From assembly GCA_013396655.1 (NCBI GenBank), contig WBMV01005969.1, positions 591,534 to 655,533 on the forward strand: 64,000 nucleotides of DNA, given 5' to 3'. The translations under genes were made by a program, and so were the position numbers. Below the pieces are notes generated by a model. That model made no database searches. It had not been told where the DNA came from and worked only from the letters and a program-made list of their open reading frames with translations. Below are positions 60,801-64,000 of this stretch, in pieces (within the stretch, counting starts at the first letter, position 1; each line of letters begins with the position of its first letter). Origin of the DNA: Campylorhamphus procurvoides (taxonomy: Eukaryota > Chordata > Aves > Passeriformes > Dendrocolaptidae).

Positions 60801-63487
60801 GAAAGTCCATTATGCAAATAGCTTGTATTAGTTTATTGCTGTTTTGTTCTAGTTCTTTCTGTTCTCCTGGTATATAAGCACAAAGTTGAAAGTCACAACG
60901 ATATCAAAATAATAATTTGTTTTAAACCCTTTTCTGTGGAGCAGATTAATTATGCCATTTAACATCCCCTTAGTTCTGACAGTACAGATGTTAAGGGACT
61001 CATATCGAAGAGTGGATCAATGAAATGAGAAGTCAGCAAGGGCAATACGATGTTGGGGCCTCTCCACTGCTCCCCAAATGAGAATGATTAGTTTCTGCAG
61101 GATCACCCCAAATGAAGAGATCAGTGCTAATAGGGGAGAGGGGTTTTAATTATTAAACTATTCAGGAATACAATGATGCAACAGATTAGATGGAAATGAC
61201 TGAGAAGAGTTGGTGACTTTTCTTCAGAAGATGTAGAAAACAGAAGAGGGGATCCTGTATTTTTATTAAGTCCTAACCTGTAGGCTGTCAGTGCCAGGGA
61301 GGGAGGAAAGGGTGGAGTTTCAAACTCCTGGGATAAGAAGGAAAAAAGCAGCAAAACAGAGACCATGGGTGGGTGAAAAGATGGATTCGATTGCATCAGA
61401 GCCCCTCGGGAAGCAAATCTGGGTATGGGGAGGTGAGACGAGTTGCCTGTTCCTGACAGAAACAGTATGGAGAGCACAGCTGAAAATCGTCCCTCTGCTA
61501 GGATGGTGAGGAAGGGTAGTGAGAGACCCACTGGCCGAATCACCGTTTCTCACTTACCCAAGCCCAAGAAGGATTTGTACAGAAATTGGAAATTAGACTT
61601 ACTTACTAAGGATGAGTATAAATAGTTATTACAGACCAAATAAGAAGTCTCTATTATATGGTTTGAAGGTTACAAAGACTGCTTTGAAACCACACCAGAA
61701 GGAAAAAAAAGATTGGACTTGCCTCACCCTGTCCCTTGATTATTTTTTCTGTTGTTCTGGAATATTTACTGAACTTATTTTTTTCCCTTCCAACATTCCT
61801 GCCCTTTTTAAAAAAAGAAACATTTCCCGTCATATAACTATATTAGTTTAGGAGCAATGGGACAGACTTTGGTACAATGAAGACAGAAAAAGAATCCAAA
61901 AATGAGAAAAACAGTGAGAAAAAACTGAATTCTTAATTTAAAAACCCAGAGAAAGTTGGGTTATTTAAATTAAGAATCACTTGCAATAGCAGGGCTTCTT
62001 TATAACGTACCTTCTGTAGAGGTACAAGCACGCAATATTGACCTCTTAGAAAATTTCCAAATTCCCCAGACCAAAGCAAGCATCTGAAATGCAGACATAT
62101 TTGAATTGCTTAAAACTCCCTGCTGTGGCAAAAGCCTGGAGCAGACAATTCCAGTGTCTTCCTAAGGTAAATATGTGAGAGAAGGGATGGAAAAAGGTGT
62201 GCTCCAAGAGACTTCAGTCTCAGCTGGAGTATGACCACTGAGCAAATATTAGGGTTTCTTAACCATATTGCCCAACCATCTGAGCGAGCAGTCCCATCAC
62301 CTGGCCTGTAAAGGGAATTCAACTGAATCTGAATTTAGTCTTTCAAAAAGCAGCTCTTGGTCTTCCCACCTGTTATTTGTGACCTCCTTTGTAGTTTTCA
62401 TCTACCCCTTAGTTATATTTTGCTCATCCTTCTATCGCAGCCTTTTCTCTCCTGACTTTTCATCTCTTCCTCACTGTAATGACTGTCTTCATGCCATGTC
62501 TGCTTATCTCATGGTTTTTGAATTGCCTGGATTGGTCTCTTCTAGATGCCTCTTAGAATTATATATTTTCTTCTTTAATCCTTCACCTTAGCCACAGCTT
62601 GCTCTTCTTTTTTTCTACATAGGCGCTTAGCAGGTAAAGTTCAGTAGTAAAAGGTCACACCCTGTGAAGAATGGATTGATTCTTACCAGGTATGGCTATG
62701 CAATGAGCATTAAAGTTCCAGTTACAGGGTGGACTTCAGCTGGTTCCTTATATCTGTCATTGTTTGGAAATGGAGCAGGTTCTGAACCTGAGGCACATAC
62801 TTGTATTTGAAGTCCACATAGAGACTTGCATCCTAGACATTAATGATGCTTGAAAATCTTTCTTGCCATCTCCATTACTAGGCTACATTTTTTTTTTCAG
62901 TGTTCTGAGTGGAATGCAAATTCTATGAGATTTTTAGTAATTTCTTAGTGGCTATGTAAAATAATCTATTCATTCCATCTATTTGAAGAATTTGGGGACT
63001 GAGAAAATATTTTAAACTATTGTCACATCAATGACAATGAAACTGAAGCAGAACCTGTGATCAGCAGTCCTTATTCTGTTTTTATGCTTTTTTTTTTTAA
63101 CGAGTGAATAAAAAAATGCCTGCAAATGCAAGCTGAGTATTACAATGGATCCTCCCTTTATTAAGCCTTCAGAGCTTCTAATTATATCTCTTTAGCAGTA
63201 CATGTTAAAATCCTGTCATTTATTTCTTGATCACTCTTCGAAGACAAAGCTCATCAGATGAGTCACACCCTCTGAAAACATAACAGTGATTTGAGTACGG
63301 ACAAAAGCTTATTTTAAATGCACCCTTGCCTGCTCTTTCAAACACTTCATTGCTGACTCATTATTAGATGCCTGCATGTATGTGAATGAATGTGTATTTA
63401 AATAAAGCACGTATGGTTCGTGGAGACCTGCATTCTCTTTTACATTCATTTACACAAAAATGATGGTGATATCCTCATAGCAGCCCT
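51831..63487. other. Unique noncoding sequence
   Basis: No gene recognised in about 11.6 kb. Open frames at 53,659-54,189 plus (176 codons) and 61,127-61,543 minus (138 codons) show no domain and no splice support. A strong acceptor-like tract (TCTCTTTCTCTCTGCAG, ending about 53,399) is followed by an in-frame stop in the frame I checked, so at most it could serve a noncoding exon. The part at 55,900-56,200 is G+C richer without a CpG cluster. Confidence 0.5.
61929..61977. repeat. Imperfect ~20-bp inverted repeat
   Basis: ATTCTTAATTTAAAAACCCA (61,929-61,948) pairs with TGGGTTATTTAAATTAAGAA plus T (61,957-61,977), with one extra base in the right arm. The spacer is 8 bp (GAGAAAGT). Confidence 0.8.
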
Positions 63488-63830
63488 TCAGTCCCCCACC
63501 TAAAGGGGGCCTACAAGAAAGCTGAAGGGGTACTTTTTGTGAGGGCACGTAGTCAGAGGATAAGAGGGAATTGTTTGAAACTGAGAGAGGGCAGGTTTAG
63601 ATTCGATATTAGGAAGAAATTCTTTACTGTAGTACAGGGTGGTGACACACTGGAACAGGTTGCCCAGAGAAGCTGGGAATGCCCTGGCTGTGTTCAAGGC
63701 CTGGTTAGATGGAACTCTGAATAACCTGGGCTAGTGGAAGGTGTCCCTGCCCATGACAGGAGGGGTGGAACTTGGTGATCTTTAAGGTCCCTCCTAACCC
63801 AAACCATTCTATGACATTGTGACGATTCTA
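63488..63830 (+). mobile_element. CR1 LINE 3' end, plus strand
   Basis: An avian CR1-type 3' end. GGGCCTACAAGAAAGCTGAA, the ORF2 C-terminal motif GRFRFDIRKKFFTV (about 63,590-63,631), CTGGAACAGGTTGCCCAGAG, ACCTGGGCTAGTGGAAGGTG and TTTAAGGTCCCTCCTAACCC lead to the octamer ATTCTATG (63,806-63,813), with a degenerate copy after it. It is a different subfamily from the copy at 40.8 kb, judging by its 3' UTR wording. 5'-truncated and inactive. Confidence 0.9.
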
Positions 63831-64000
63831 CTTACATCATTCTTTGCTTTGATAATAATGCTGCCTACAAAAAAAAACAGAAGGGAGAAATGTGAACTGT
63901 GAGAACACTACTTGACCTGCTGGTGATCTGGTTGCTGTTCTTGGCTAAAATCAGAAGCTGTTGTTTCACTTGTTAGGGGCTACATATGAGAAGTTTGCCA
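63831..64000. other. Short noncoding end of window
   Basis: 170 bp with nothing recognisable apart from a short A-run near 63,871. Confidence 0.6.

Noticed and set aside
61127..61543. 138-codon minus-strand open frame
   Set aside because: Pro/Ser/Leu-rich translation without a domain, overlapped by other frames on both strands; probably chance.
1..64000. tRNA genes, CRISPR arrays, bacterial operons or plasmid origins
   Set aside because: No B-box-like GGTTCGAATCC, no regularly spaced repeats of 25-40 bp, and no dense coding or ribosome-binding sites. The sequence is eukaryotic noncoding DNA.

Overview
This window looks like vertebrate, and most likely bird, nuclear DNA. The clearest evidence is a set of CR1 retrotransposon 3' ends at about 40.8, 51.2 and 63.5 kb, which have the CR1 3' UTR and the terminal ATTCTATG-type octamer. 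There is also an LTR-type element at 26.25-27.28 kb whose termini (TGTCGTGG...CCACGACA) resemble songbird endogenous retrovirus LTRs. The sequence is AT-rich and poor in CpG. It has (GT)n, (TCTA)n and (AT)n microsatellites and one run of 512 Ns, as expected for an assembled eukaryotic scaffold. I see no bacterial, phage or plasmid features, no operons, no CRISPR array and no rRNA or tRNA gene.

The window reads as a gene desert or the inside of a very long intron. None of the open reading frames looks like a recognised protein, and the longest (182 codons) is compatible with chance. One segment, 34,609-34,777 on the minus strand, looks like an internal coding exon. It has a strong pyrimidine-tract acceptor, an open frame that encodes a predicted membrane helix, and a GTAAGA donor. 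I cannot name the protein or find partner exons.

Layout: 0-24 kb is unique AT-rich sequence with small repeats, a MIR-like SINE at about 12.9 kb and a perfect 25-bp hairpin at 20.5 kb. A decayed CR1 reverse-transcriptase remnant lies at 24.4-25.2 kb, and the LTR element with the assembly gap at 26.3-27.3 kb. Stretches that look like conserved noncoding DNA lie around 29.2 kb. A MIR-like SINE (30.8 kb) and a tetranucleotide repeat (31.1 kb) follow. At 32.4-32.7 kb a compact CpG-rich patch holds two CTCF-like motifs in divergent orientation. A third MIR-like SINE (33.5 kb), the candidate exon (34.6 kb) and a second decayed CR1 piece (35.5 kb) come next. The rest, to 64 kb, is mostly unique sequence broken by the three younger CR1 copies.

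The most useful leads are the divergent CTCF-like pair in the only clear CpG cluster, the candidate exon, the gap-interrupted LTR with an intact 5-bp target duplication, and several perfect short-spacer inverted repeats that look like replication template-switch scars. I found no convincing new multi-gene system here. Family assignments come from remembered consensus patterns, with no database search.
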